A DNA stretch of 64,000 bases from Syntrophales bacterium (GTDB lineage: Bacteria; Desulfobacterota; Syntrophia; Syntrophales; UBA2210), in assembly GCA_023230565.1 (NCBI GenBank), contig JALNXD010000016.1, positions 1 to 64,000 on the forward strand, written 5' to 3'. The notes under the pieces are model-generated. The model saw nothing but the letters and a program-made list of their open reading frames with translations, was not told the origin of the DNA and did not search any database. Made by a program: the position numbers and the translations under genes. Positions 45,708 through 53,933 of the stretch are shown piece by piece (position 1 is the stretch's first letter; every line of letters starts with the position of its first letter).

Positions 45708-45771
45708 GAAATGCATTATATGAAATGCATTATATGCTTGACAAATAATAATGCATCACATATGATGCATT
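45708..45771 (+). promoter_or_regulatory. hipBA promoter with four ATGCAT operator boxes
   Basis: Two 14-bp tandem repeats (GAAATGCATTATAT at 45708 and 45722) precede an inverted repeat AATGCATCA-CATA-TGATGCATT (45750-45771). ATGCAT boxes begin at 45711, 45725, 45751 and 45765. A near-ideal promoter overlaps them: TTGACA (45738-45743), 17-bp spacer, TATGAT (45761-45766). The start site is predicted near 45773, which is the first base of the hipB ATG. HipB is the likely repressor. Confidence 0.75.
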
Positions 45772-45772
45772 C

Positions 45773-46018
45773 ATGCTTTTGACGATAGGACAAAAAATTC
45801 GCCAGGTGCGGAAGAGCCGCAATATCTCGCAGGCGGAGTTGGCTCACGCAATGGGCATGAGCCGGACGACGATCGGGCAGATCGAGAACGGTACCGTTCA
45901 GGAAATCGGTGTGCGCAAACTAATCCGGCTGCTCGAATTCCTGGAACTGGAACTACGCGTCCGGCCTGCAGGCAGTCCGCCAACCTTGGAAGAACTCCGT
46001 GAAGAGGAGGAATTTTGA
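45773..46018 (+). CDS. hipB: HipB-like XRE-family antitoxin/repressor
   Basis: An 81-residue helix-turn-helix protein: QKIRQVRKSRNISQAELAHA and MSRTTIGQIENG form the HTH. It is encoded directly before hipA and overlaps it by 4 bp. The role is to bind HipA and repress the operon. There is no ribosome-binding site before ATG, and the predicted transcript starts at or next to this codon, so translation is probably leaderless. Confidence 0.9.
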   Translation: MLLTIGQKIRQVRKSRNISQAELAHAMGMSRTTIGQIENGTVQEIGVRKLIRLLEFLELELRVRPAGSPPTLEELREEEEF

Positions 46019-47217
46019 TGCCGGGTGTTTCTTCACTGGCTGTGTGGGTCGCATCCAGGCGTTCCGGCCTTCTTGCCCGCCAGCCAGGCCGGAATTATGT
46101 ATTCGCCTACGACTCGGGTGTCGACACCGATGCGCAGGTATCTCTGACCATGCCGGTGCGCCTGGAAAGCTGGATAAGCCGTGAGCTTCACCCTATTTTC
46201 CAAATGAACCTTCCCGAGGGTGCACTGCTGGAGGCGATACGACGGGCCATTGCCAAGGTGATCGGGGAAGATGATCTTTCAATATTGCGGGTGACCGGCG
46301 GCAATCAGGTGGGCAGAAACCGGTTTGCGCTTCTTGGCGACGATTCCCCACAGATTTCAGAAACGCCCGAATCCCTGGAAGAGCTGCTTGCCTATCCAGA
46401 CACCACAGAACTGTTTCATGAACTGGTGGCTAGATATGCCCTGCGTTCAGGGGTATCAGGCGTTCAGCCAAAGGTCCTGCTCGATGCGTCGGATCGGGGC
46501 ACTCTGACTTCGGCAGGCTATATCGTCAAATCCTGGGGCAGTGATTACCCGTGCCTGGCAGCCAACGAGTATTTCTGCATGACCGCGGTAAAGCGCGCCG
46601 GACTGCCGACACCGGAAATTTTTCTTTCGGATAACGGGGGCCTTTTTATTATGCGCAGATTTGACATCACCCCTGACGGTGCAGGAATCGGCTTCGAGGA
46701 TATGTGCAGTCTCCAGGCGCTCGGAACGGCACAGAAGTATTCCAGCAGCTACGAGCGCATCGCAAAAAGTATCAGCAACTTTGTATCTGGAAACCGGCTG
46801 ATGGCGGCCAGGGAGCAGTTCTTCTCCACACTGGTGTTATCGGTCATGCTGCGAAACGGCGATGCGCATCTGAAGAACTTCGGTGTCCTGTATAACGCCC
46901 CCCTGGAGATTGTTGAGTTCGCACCAGTGTACGATGTGGTAAATACGACGGCATATATCGCCAAAGATGTACCGGCACTCACCCTTGCGGGGACAAAGAA
47001 GTGGTGGCCGCGTAAGATGCTGGAACAGTTTGCCGTTGCGCATCTCTCGCTGCCGAAAGGAGCAGTCGCCACTACTTTCAGCCGGATGGCGGAAGCAGTC
47101 ATAGAAACGCGAGATTTGATCCCTGGGTACATGGATGATCATCCAGAATTCCGTGTAATCGGTGAACGAATGATGGCAGCGTGGGATGAAGGGGTAAAGG
47201 GACTTCTTGGCCGTTAA
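46015..47217 (+). CDS. hipA: HipA-family serine/threonine kinase toxin
   Basis: A 400-residue HipA-type kinase toxin. In the classical system HipA phosphorylates glutamyl-tRNA synthetase and causes growth arrest and persistence. The N-terminal subdomain spans about residues 1-100, the glycine-containing nucleotide loop is in SGVQPKVLL, and the catalytic segment is RNGDAHLKNFGVLY near residue 280, followed by APVYDVVNT for metal binding. It overlaps hipB by 4 bp. The cassette is bracketed by two tRNA-Glu 3' fragments, an apt site given the tRNA-Glu link of HipA, though this may be coincidence. Confidence 0.92.
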   Translation: MMPGVSSLAVWVASRRSGLLARQPGRNYVFAYDSGVDTDAQVSLTMPVRLESWISRELHPIFQMNLPEGALLEAIRRAIAKVIGEDDLSILRVTGGNQVGRNRFALLGDDSPQISETPESLEELLAYPDTTELFHELVARYALRSGVSGVQPKVLLDASDRGTLTSAGYIVKSWGSDYPCLAANEYFCMTAVKRAGLPTPEIFLSDNGGLFIMRRFDITPDGAGIGFEDMCSLQALGTAQKYSSSYERIAKSISNFVSGNRLMAAREQFFSTLVLSVMLRNGDAHLKNFGVLYNAPLEIVEFAPVYDVVNTTAYIAKDVPALTLAGTKKWWPRKMLEQFAVAHLSLPKGAVATTFSRMAEAVIETRDLIPGYMDDHPEFRVIGERMMAAWDEGVKGLLGR

Positions 47218-47508
47218 CATGGCACACAGGTTATCAGCAATAGTTTGACTGTTGAAACCCTTCTTACTGGAGCTGCCCTTAAGTGATGTTAGCGGCGGGA
47301 AATACTTACTCTCATTAAGAGCGGAATGTCGGCATCCAGCTTACCGGCCTGTTACGCCGATGTCCTAAAGAATTTTGCATTAATAATATCAAATTCTTAT
47401 GATGTGTGAATTTCGAAAAATAACCGGAGAAAGGACTTATGGTGTGTCCACAAGTGTGTCCGCCAAAAATAAGAAAAGGCGGCCACATACGTAACCGCCT
47501 GAATTATT
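47218..47508. other. region between hipA and second att-like site
   Basis: About 290 bp with no gene. Near its right end it holds two GTGTGTCC repeats (47442-47449 and 47454-47461), echoed by GTGTGTCC/TGTGTCC at 45618-45637 just inside att-like site 1. These may be integrase arm sites or remnants of one. A hairpin (47477-47500) closes it. Confidence 0.4.
47477..47500 (-). terminator. terminator next to att-like site 2
   Basis: AGGCGG (47477-47482) and CCGCCT (47495-47500) pair; on the minus strand the stem is followed by TTTTCTTATTTTT. It is just downstream of the tRNA-Glu fragment in minus orientation, as at site 1. Confidence 0.6.
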
Positions 47509-47557
47509 TGGCGTCCCCACGGGGAGTCGAACCCCGGTCGCCGGCGTGAAAGGCCGG
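47509..47557 (-). repeat. att-like site 2: 3' half of tRNA-Glu beside the integrase
   Basis: The minus strand reads CCGGC-CTTTCAC-GCCGG, a complete tRNA-Glu(TTC) anticodon arm, then the T-arm and GGGGACGCCA. The 5' half (D-arm) is missing. Being next to an integrase gene, it is a probable attL/attR core of the element to the right; the intact tRNA-Glu should lie beyond 64000. Confidence 0.82.
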
Positions 47558-47717
47558 TAATGTACTTATACCCACCCTTACTTATGTATACTATTACTCT
47601 ATTATTATTAATAAAAGAAGCATTATGATATATTCATAGATACTTATTTTTATGTTGATTTATATCTTCTTTGCGGGGTATAGTACGGGGTAAAATAAGC
47701 CTGAAGGAGCTCTTAAT

Positions 47718-48887
47718 ATGCCAATAAATACAAGGTATTATACGAAATACCCAGGCGTGTATTACATCATAGGAACGGCAATATCTACCGGTAAGCCAGA
47801 AAAAATTTATTACATCCGTTACCGTAAAGATGGAAAGGAGATTGAAGAAAAAGCTGGACGACAGTTTGAGGATGATATGACTCCGGCACGTGCGGCGCAA
47901 CGTCGTACTAAACGTATTGAAGGAGAATTATCAAATAAAGAAAGACGTGAGGCAATTGAGGCAGAGAAGCAAGCACAAGAAAACAAGTGGACAATAGATC
48001 GACTATGGGATCTTTACAAAACCACTCTCACAAATGACAAAAGCCGTAAAGTGGATGATAGTAGGTATAAAAAATACATTAAAGATCGATTCGGAGTTAA
48101 GGAACCTCATGAATTAATATTACTTGACGTCGATCGATTGAGATTAAGACTATCTAAAAAATTATCTCTACAAACCGTCAAACATATTCTGACGCTCCTT
48201 GACAGGATCATCAATTTCGGAGTAAAGCGCAATCTCTGTCAGCCACTTTCATTCCACATCAAAAAGCCACAAGTAAATAATATTAAAACCGAGGATCTGT
48301 CGCCTGAACAGCTCAAAAAGCTCTTGGAGGCTATTGAGAAGGATGATAACGTAAATGCAAAAGGCATGATGAAAATGGCTCTCTATACAGGCATGCGTCG
48401 AGGAGAAATGTTCAAACTTAAATGGAACGACATCGACTTTGAACGTGGATTCATTGCGATTAAAGATTCGAAAGGCGGAGTTGACCAGAAGATTCCCCTC
48501 AATGATGCTTCGCGAAAGATGCTTCAGTCACACCCGAAAACAAGAAGCTCTTTTGTATTTCCTGGTCGTGATGGAGTACAGAGAGTCAAAATAGATCATG
48601 CTGTCGGCCGGATCAAGAAGAATGCTGACTTACCAAAAGAATTCCGACCACTCCACGGCTTGCGACACGTCTATGCATCAATGCTGGCGTCAAGTGGCAA
48701 AGTCGATATGTATACGCTTCAGCGTCTTCTTACACACAAAAGCTCTGTTATGACTCAGAGATATGCACATCTTCGTGATGAGGCACTTCGTGGCGCAGCT
48801 GATCTTGCTGGATCAATTATTGAAGATGTGGAGAAGAAAAAGATTAATAACCAGAAGGTTGTAAACATCGAAGACCATAAAAATTAG
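47718..48887 (+). CDS. int: tyrosine-type site-specific integrase
   Basis: A 389-residue phage-type integrase with an N-terminal arm-binding segment, a SAM-like core-binding domain (about 95-190) and a catalytic domain. Catalytic residues are visible as Arg in TGMRRGEMF near 226, HGLRH near 312, the His of LLTHKSS and the Tyr nucleophile in TQRYAHL near 351. GAAGGAG precedes ATG. It lies 160 bp from the tRNA-Glu fragment and reads into the element. It catalyses integration and, with an excisionase, excision. Confidence 0.94.
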   Translation: MPINTRYYTKYPGVYYIIGTAISTGKPEKIYYIRYRKDGKEIEEKAGRQFEDDMTPARAAQRRTKRIEGELSNKERREAIEAEKQAQENKWTIDRLWDLYKTTLTNDKSRKVDDSRYKKYIKDRFGVKEPHELILLDVDRLRLRLSKKLSLQTVKHILTLLDRIINFGVKRNLCQPLSFHIKKPQVNNIKTEDLSPEQLKKLLEAIEKDDNVNAKGMMKMALYTGMRRGEMFKLKWNDIDFERGFIAIKDSKGGVDQKIPLNDASRKMLQSHPKTRSSFVFPGRDGVQRVKIDHAVGRIKKNADLPKEFRPLHGLRHVYASMLASSGKVDMYTLQRLLTHKSSVMTQRYAHLRDEALRGAADLAGSIIEDVEKKKINNQKVVNIEDHKN

Positions 48888-48895
48888 AGGTCCTA

Positions 48896-48931
48896 TTGAC
48901 ATTTGGGCGGTGTTGTATTACTTTTACAACA
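48896..48931 (+). promoter_or_regulatory. promoter with palindromic operator for xre-immA
   Basis: TTGACA (48896-48901), a 17-bp spacer and TACTTT (48919-48924) form a good promoter. A perfect inverted repeat TGTTGTA-N7-TACAACA (48911-48931) covers the -10, so the XRE protein encoded next probably represses its own transcription. Confidence 0.65.
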
Positions 48932-48954
48932 GGAAAGAAAAAGGAGGTGAAAAT

Positions 48955-49335
48955 ATGGCCGCCCCCGAGACATTTGGCGAATATTTTAAACAAAAAAGGA
49001 TCGAAAATAATATAACTCTAAGAGAATTTTGTCGGGTGAACGGCTTTGATCCCGGAAATATAAGCAAAATTGAGAGAGGGCTCTTCCCACCTCCGCAATT
49101 GAAGGAAACACTTGAAAAATATGCAAGAGCACTCAACATTCAAGAGGGGACAGATGATTGGTATGAATTCTGTGATTTAGCCGCAACAAGCGCCGGCAAA
49201 ATACCCCCCGACATGGTTTCAAATGAAGAATTGATGAAGGCGTTGCCAGTGTTATTCAGAAAAGTGAGAGATAAAGATTTTGATAATGAGGATTTGGATA
49301 AGCTTATAGGCGCGATTAAAAAGGAACTGCGCTAA
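48955..49335 (+). CDS. XRE-family transcriptional regulator
   Basis: A 126-residue HTH repressor with FGEYFKQKRIENNITLREFC and GFDPGNISKIERG as the helix-turn-helix. The start at 48955 has AAAGGAGGTG upstream, far better than the 48910 start. It overlaps the ImmA-like protease start by one base. In ICE and prophage systems such a repressor holds excision genes silent until cleaved by its protease partner. Confidence 0.9.
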   Translation: MAAPETFGEYFKQKRIENNITLREFCRVNGFDPGNISKIERGLFPPPQLKETLEKYARALNIQEGTDDWYEFCDLAATSAGKIPPDMVSNEELMKALPVLFRKVRDKDFDNEDLDKLIGAIKKELR

Positions 49336-49940
49336 TGGTTGAAGCACCGTATCTGAAATACGTTGATGTCACGCAGGAAGTTGAATCATTTTTACAAATA
49401 TATCATCCATCTCGGACTATTCCTATTCCGGTTGAAGAAATAATTGACCTACAGTTGAAAATCAATATTTATCCCTTTCCAAGGCTCTATAAAGATTTTG
49501 GCCTTAACGGATTCCTCAGCTGCGATCGGTCAACGATCTATGTAGATGAATACCAGTACGAGCAATTTTATGAAAAATACCGGTATACGCTTGCTCATGA
49601 GCTTGGGCATTTTGTGCTTCATAAGAATCTTTATGAAAATTTTAATTTTGAGAATGCAATTCAATATGTGGAATGGAGAGAATCAATGTCACCAAATGAT
49701 ATCGACTGGTTTGAAAAGCATGCCGATTGGTTCGCAGAACAACTTTTAGTGCCAGCGAATGCTTTGACGGATGCCTGCCAGAACATAATCAATATATATC
49801 AGCATGTATATCAAAAATACAAAGATTCTCCCGATGATTTTTGGTCTTATGCTTCCAGTGAAATTGCACGATCATTTGATGTAAACCAGCCAGTTGTCGA
49901 AGTTAGGATCAAACGAGAAAAGTTGAATTATTCGTATTGA
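49335..49940 (+). CDS. ImmA/IrrE-family metallo-endopeptidase
   Basis: A 201-residue zinc protease of the ImmA/IrrE family. The HELGH motif lies in TLAHELGHFVLHK near residue 92, and the third ligand region is HADWFAEQLLVPA. The gene starts in the stop codon of the XRE regulator (TAATG), the usual arrangement of an anti-repressor protease with its target. It likely cleaves the repressor upon DNA damage or another signal. Confidence 0.92.
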   Translation: MVEAPYLKYVDVTQEVESFLQIYHPSRTIPIPVEEIIDLQLKINIYPFPRLYKDFGLNGFLSCDRSTIYVDEYQYEQFYEKYRYTLAHELGHFVLHKNLYENFNFENAIQYVEWRESMSPNDIDWFEKHADWFAEQLLVPANALTDACQNIINIYQHVYQKYKDSPDDFWSYASSEIARSFDVNQPVVEVRIKREKLNYSY

Positions 49941-49999
49941 AGGCTTTTCCCCTTATGTGAGCGTAATTAAGCCTGTCGTTAGATTTTACTTACAACTAT

Positions 50000-51121
50000 T
50001 TGAACGATGTGAAAATGAAGGATCTTGAAAAGACTGAGAAGGTAATTCAGGAATTAATTTTTGACATTACCCGTGAGAATTTTCTCTCTGATATATCTTC
50101 GTATGATAATCGTGACCTTTTAAAACTTGACGGGATACTCTTTTTTGCCTGTGCTGATGCTGTTATAAGACTTCTTGGGATTAACCCCGAGATTTCCGAC
50201 ATGTGGATTGTACTGGATGAAGCCGCTCTATTTGCAAAGGAATTGACACCGGAAAGAATCGCAAAATTATATTTACAAACCGGCGATGAAATCGCCGTTG
50301 TTGAACTGATTTACCATCGGGTGAATAGGCATCGGACTCAAGAGGAAGTATTGCGTAGAGTAACTCATCTAAAATATGGAGGAAATAGACTGTTTAATTT
50401 TATAGCTCTTACTAATCAAGACAATCTTGACAAGCTTCTTCGAGAGTACGGGTCGTGTGTAAAAGCTTTTCGACATAATTGTGGCATAGGTAGCTCCAGT
50501 TTGGATAATGCTCTAAGAGGCAAATATTTTAAAGGAGCAGACGATATTAAAGGAAAGGCTCTTGTTGCGCTGTATGAGTCTCTTAATGAGTTGAAAGAAA
50601 ATGTTAAGGTTTCAGAAATAGAAGAACTTGAACCCATCCCACTTTCGCGCTCAGTGAATCAACTTAAATGGGAAGCGGCTAAAACAGGAATCATGCGTGT
50701 GAAACTTGCAGCAACAATTCAAACATACTTGCCGATACTTGAAGGTACGGCAGAAAAGATCCCATTAAAAATGCATGATAGGTTTAAGAGTCAGCGAGTA
50801 AAAGAGGGAAGAGAAATTCTAGAAAGCGGGGATGTATCTTCTCACGATATTGACAAAATTCTTATAGACGATCCCCCCAGACGTTTTAAACGTTCTGGAT
50901 CGAAGAAAAAGCGGGAAGGTGTTGTTGCGGCGATTGCACTGCAGGAAACCTGCCGAATACTCATTTCTCGAGCGCGTGATCCGGAAGTAGCAAAGAAGGC
51001 AATCACCATGATTGTAAGAGGATATTCAACTGCTGAGATTAGAGCGGAGACAAGGATGAGCGAAAGACAGATTCGAGAATATAAAAAACAGCTTAAGGAC
51101 GTTTCCAGCCTTGATCTGTAA
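50000..51121 (+). CDS. unknown island protein with C-terminal HTH
   Basis: A 373-residue cytoplasmic protein that I do not recognise. The N-terminal 200 residues are predicted helical, the middle (about 240-310) is basic with RRFKRSGSKKKRE, and the last 35 residues resemble a sigma-region-4/LuxR-like helix-turn-helix (GYSTAEIRAETRMSERQIRE). The start is uncertain: TTG 50000 or ATG 50015, neither with a clear ribosome site. It ends overlapping the end of the convergent Prim-Pol gene by 29 bp. It may regulate the island. Confidence 0.6.
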   Translation: MNDVKMKDLEKTEKVIQELIFDITRENFLSDISSYDNRDLLKLDGILFFACADAVIRLLGINPEISDMWIVLDEAALFAKELTPERIAKLYLQTGDEIAVVELIYHRVNRHRTQEEVLRRVTHLKYGGNRLFNFIALTNQDNLDKLLREYGSCVKAFRHNCGIGSSSLDNALRGKYFKGADDIKGKALVALYESLNELKENVKVSEIEELEPIPLSRSVNQLKWEAAKTGIMRVKLAATIQTYLPILEGTAEKIPLKMHDRFKSQRVKEGREILESGDVSSHDIDKILIDDPPRRFKRSGSKKKREGVVAAIALQETCRILISRARDPEVAKKAITMIVRGYSTAEIRAETRMSERQIREYKKQLKDVSSLDL

Positions 51122-52718
51122 AAAACTTGCAGCCTTGTGCAAGTTTGAAGGTGATCTCCATACCGTTCGGGTTTTCAAAGGTTGTCCAGTTCTTTGCTTT
51201 GATGATCCGAGCCTTTCCGGGTTCCATTGTAAGATATAGGCGCGCTTTCTCAAGCCCTCGACCGCCACCCAGGCCATAATCAGCGCCTTTGTTTTTTTGT
51301 ATGGCAATTACAGCAATTCCTTTTTTCAGCTTGTCGTAGATTTCTTTAATGAGACCGCCAATTTTGTAAAACTCATCATACACTTCCAGAAAATCTATAA
51401 TATTGATTGCATCGGGCTTTATTACGTCGGCAAAGTTTGAAGCTCTTTCTTTTGGATGGAATTTCCAGTCTTCAAGTGGAGCATCAAATTTTTTCAGTCT
51501 TTTACGCAATTCGAGTGCGCCCATTTCGGATGAAAAATAGTATATCTCGTACCGGGCCATGTTTTTCTGAACAAGATTCAGAAGAAAAGCTGTTTTCCCT
51601 GAATTCGGCTCGCCTGCAACGACGATGATATTACCCGGCATGATCTGCACATGGTCTTCGATTCGGAAGGGCCATCTGATATCCATTGCAGTATCGGTCG
51701 CACTAATAAAATCAATATCCTCGCACTGTGTGTTAACAGTGCGATATACTCCGTTTTTGTTTCCATGTTTTTCAATAATTCCAGCTTTATGGAGCCGGTG
51801 TACAGCAGCTCGAACAGCATTTTTTTCTTCTTTTGTAACACTTTGTAACGCTTGGTAACACTCTGTAATACTCCAGTAACCATTTGTAACGCTTACCCAG
51901 TCCTCGGCATCCTTGTGAATATTGCGTTCCTTGCGCCTCGCTCTCTCCAAAACGGAGTCAATCTTAACTTGCGCCTCTTTTGGCGAAAAAAGGGGATTAC
52001 AATTATTTGCAAGTATATCAAGGATATGCCTTGCATCACTTTCAGACATGCCGCCTTTGATGAGGCAATGTGCAGTGTGAAAAAGTGAATCATCCCGTTT
52101 ACCCTGTTCAAAACTTACTGTAACATCTGTAACGTCTTGTAACGGTTGGTAATGATCTGTAACGCTGTTATAACTTCCTCTTACATTCCTAATGCTAGAA
52201 TTTATATTATTTATATAGGCACGCGGCAATGGGCCGGGCTGAATGTCATCAATGCTTAAACCTTCTACCCACTGATACCCCTTACCAGTTCCATTTCTAG
52301 ACGGTGGTGCAACGACATATCCGCCTCTGCCCCTGAAATCGATTCCAGGCAAAGCGCGTGCATTGATTGTCAGGTTCAAGTCCTCAGGATATTTAAAATA
52401 TAGATGCGTACCCCCGCGCGGCGTTTGAACTGTGGGGGTTACTATTCCTTCGGGAAAATACTCAAGCTCTATGTCTTCACTATAGTCCTGGGCATAGCGG
52501 TCAATATCAACAACACAGATTTCGCTTATCGGACCTGTAACGACTCCGATCATCGCCTTGGGGTATTGATTCCACCATTCCCGAATTTCATCTTCTGTGG
52601 GTAACCGGTCTTGAAATTCTTTCCATGCGATGAGAGGTTTCTTGTTTTTCCCAACAGGTATTATTGAATATCCATTTCTCAGATATTGGATTGCCGCCTT
52701 CAGATAAATTTTTTCCAT
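51093..52718 (-). CDS. bifunctional Prim-Pol primase/helicase replication protein
   Basis: A 541-residue replication protein. The N-terminal archaeo-eukaryotic primase (Prim-Pol) domain shows GNKKPLI-like basic start, VVDIDRY near residue 67 (catalytic Asp pair) and GGTHLYFKYP. A linker of about 110 residues contains the two blocks of GTAAC-box DNA. The C-terminal RepA/DnaB-like ATPase has GEPNSGKTAF (Walker A) near residue 367. ATG 52718 follows GGAGG. Such fused proteins serve as initiators or primase-helicases of integrative elements and plasmids. It is antisense to the flanking island genes. The gene carries iteron-like arrays at 51835 and 52120. Confidence 0.88.
   Translation of the reverse strand: MEKIYLKAAIQYLRNGYSIIPVGKNKKPLIAWKEFQDRLPTEDEIREWWNQYPKAMIGVVTGPISEICVVDIDRYAQDYSEDIELEYFPEGIVTPTVQTPRGGTHLYFKYPEDLNLTINARALPGIDFRGRGGYVVAPPSRNGTGKGYQWVEGLSIDDIQPGPLPRAYINNINSSIRNVRGSYNSVTDHYQPLQDVTDVTVSFEQGKRDDSLFHTAHCLIKGGMSESDARHILDILANNCNPLFSPKEAQVKIDSVLERARRKERNIHKDAEDWVSVTNGYWSITECYQALQSVTKEEKNAVRAAVHRLHKAGIIEKHGNKNGVYRTVNTQCEDIDFISATDTAMDIRWPFRIEDHVQIMPGNIIVVAGEPNSGKTAFLLNLVQKNMARYEIYYFSSEMGALELRKRLKKFDAPLEDWKFHPKERASNFADVIKPDAINIIDFLEVYDEFYKIGGLIKEIYDKLKKGIAVIAIQKNKGADYGLGGGRGLEKARLYLTMEPGKARIIKAKNWTTFENPNGMEITFKLAQGCKFFTDQGWKRP
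51835..51890. repeat. phased GTAAC box array 1
   Basis: GTAAC or GTAAT boxes begin at 51835, 51845, 51855, 51865, 51876 and 51886, spacing 10, 10, 10, 11, 10 bp (mean 10.2, one DNA turn). The array lies inside the Prim-Pol coding sequence. Because 10 is not a multiple of 3, the reading frame rotates and the boxes encode different residues, which argues for selection at DNA level. Confidence 0.8.
52120..52174. repeat. phased GTAAC box array 2
   Basis: Boxes begin at 52120, 52129, 52139, 52149 (GTAAT), 52159 and 52170 (ATAAC), spacing 9, 10, 10, 10, 11 bp. It is a second six-box array, 285 bp from the first, with the same orientation and helical phase, also inside the Prim-Pol gene. Confidence 0.8.
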
Positions 52719-52894
52719 TTCGCACCTCCATAAATAATGCCTGGTACCCCCTATACGGGCTGAAACTTGAAGAAACGGCGGTGACAAAAAAATCCATGGC
52801 AAAAGATTAACAAACCGAAAAAAACCACCGCCGTTTTTCAGAAGAACTGACCGTATATAGGGCGTAAGCAAAAATTTAGTAATGGAGGTGACCC

Positions 52895-53074
52895 ATGAAG
52901 CTTATCGCTGAAATTAGCCAAAGCGGTGTTGACAGAGTTTCGATTCAGTCAACTACCGATCGAGAGGAACGTCTGGGTGAAGTTTTACTTCATCTCATTC
53001 GGCCTCACTTGAAAAACATCAACGCTGATTTGAAGGTTTTTGGAGAACATCTCTATGATTTGAAGAAAAAGTAA
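52895..53074 (+). CDS. small hypothetical protein (59 aa)
   Basis: A 59-residue protein, starting MKLIAEISQSGVDRVSIQ and ending EHLYDLKKK. ATG 52895 follows an excellent AATGGAGGTGA site. No family recognised. It is divergent from the Prim-Pol gene and may be a small regulator of the element. The last codons (AAG-AAA-AAG-TAA) abut the excisionase-like frame, which lies in the +1 frame. Confidence 0.65.
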   Translation: MKLIAEISQSGVDRVSIQSTTDREERLGEVLLHLIRPHLKNINADLKVFGEHLYDLKKK

Positions 53075-53078
53075 GGGG

Positions 53079-53270
53079 ATTACTGATGATTTTGCTGAGA
53101 AGGATGCAGCAGACAGACTCGGATTGGCTGTCCAAACCCTTCGCAACTGGCGATGTAAGGGGAGAGGACCACGGTACATAAAATTTTCCAGTCGGAGCAT
53201 CAGATATGCGGTTGAAGATCTTAAGGAGTTTTGTGCCTTACATTCAATTACACCTGATCGACATACATAA
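53079..53270 (+). CDS. excisionase-like HTH protein without canonical start
   Basis: A 60-residue MerR-type HTH (excisionase family): AEKDAADRLGLAVQTLRNW and RCKGRGPRYIKFSSRSIRYA, then VEDLKEFCALHSITPDRH. The frame is open from 53064 but contains no ATG, GTG or TTG before the HTH; the only candidates are ATT 53079, or a +1 frameshift at the stop codon of the preceding gene. The ORF end at 53270 is clear. Excisionase-type proteins direct element excision and suit the integrase at 47718. The start is uncertain, so it may be decayed. Confidence 0.6.
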   Translation: MTDDFAEKDAADRLGLAVQTLRNWRCKGRGPRYIKFSSRSIRYAVEDLKEFCALHSITPDRHT

Positions 53271-53318
53271 TGATCCGGTATTTAAAGCAAACGTAAATAC
53301 TTTAGATAGGGTTTAGAC

Positions 53319-53894
53319 ATGCCGCCATCAAGAATCGATAAAATTAAATTATCACGAATGCTTAGAGAGGGTAAAACGCAGAAGCACTGTGCTAAAGTCT
53401 TTGGTGTTACCGAGGGGGCTATCAGCCAAGCGAAGAAAGAGCTGAATTTAAGCGTTGTCAAGAACGTAGCCCTGGAAAACGCTCATCGTGTCGTAGATAA
53501 GAATATCGATGCGATCAGTCAGCTTCAGAAGATAAATGGCTACGCGAACGAGCTTCTTGACCTGCTCATGCGCTGGAATCGAGGCGATGGCGAAGCTTTG
53601 CAGATTCTCGAAACTCAAGTGAGGAAAGTTCGTGTAAAGGGATCGGAAGAAGAACTCTTTGAATACAAATTCAAGGACCCTCGCGAGTTGGCGTTAAGAG
53701 CGATGGCGGAGATTCGGGGGCAACTGAACCTTCAACTTGAAATATTTAGGATCCTTTACGATATGAGGGCAATCGAGGAATTTCAACAGGAAGTGCTCGA
53801 TGCGATCGGCGAGGTTCAACTGGAAGTGAGGGAGAGGATCATTTGGCGCCTGAAGGAACGGCGCGCCTTACGAGGAACCTTAGATGTTCGATAA
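53319..53894 (+). CDS. HTH-containing phage-like protein (191 aa)
   Basis: A 191-residue protein with an N-terminal helix-turn-helix (IKLSRMLREGKTQKHCAKVF then GVTEGAISQAKKEL), a helical middle part (about 60-140) and a helical C-terminus. It resembles small-terminase-like or regulator proteins of mobile elements, but I cannot assign a family. It sits in a row of small genes downstream of the excisionase-like frame. Confidence 0.65.
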   Translation: MPPSRIDKIKLSRMLREGKTQKHCAKVFGVTEGAISQAKKELNLSVVKNVALENAHRVVDKNIDAISQLQKINGYANELLDLLMRWNRGDGEALQILETQVRKVRVKGSEEELFEYKFKDPRELALRAMAEIRGQLNLQLEIFRILYDMRAIEEFQQEVLDAIGEVQLEVRERIIWRLKERRALRGTLDVR

Positions 53895-53933
53895 CTAAAA
53901 TTTGAAACACCGAATATTGGAAGGTACTTATGA

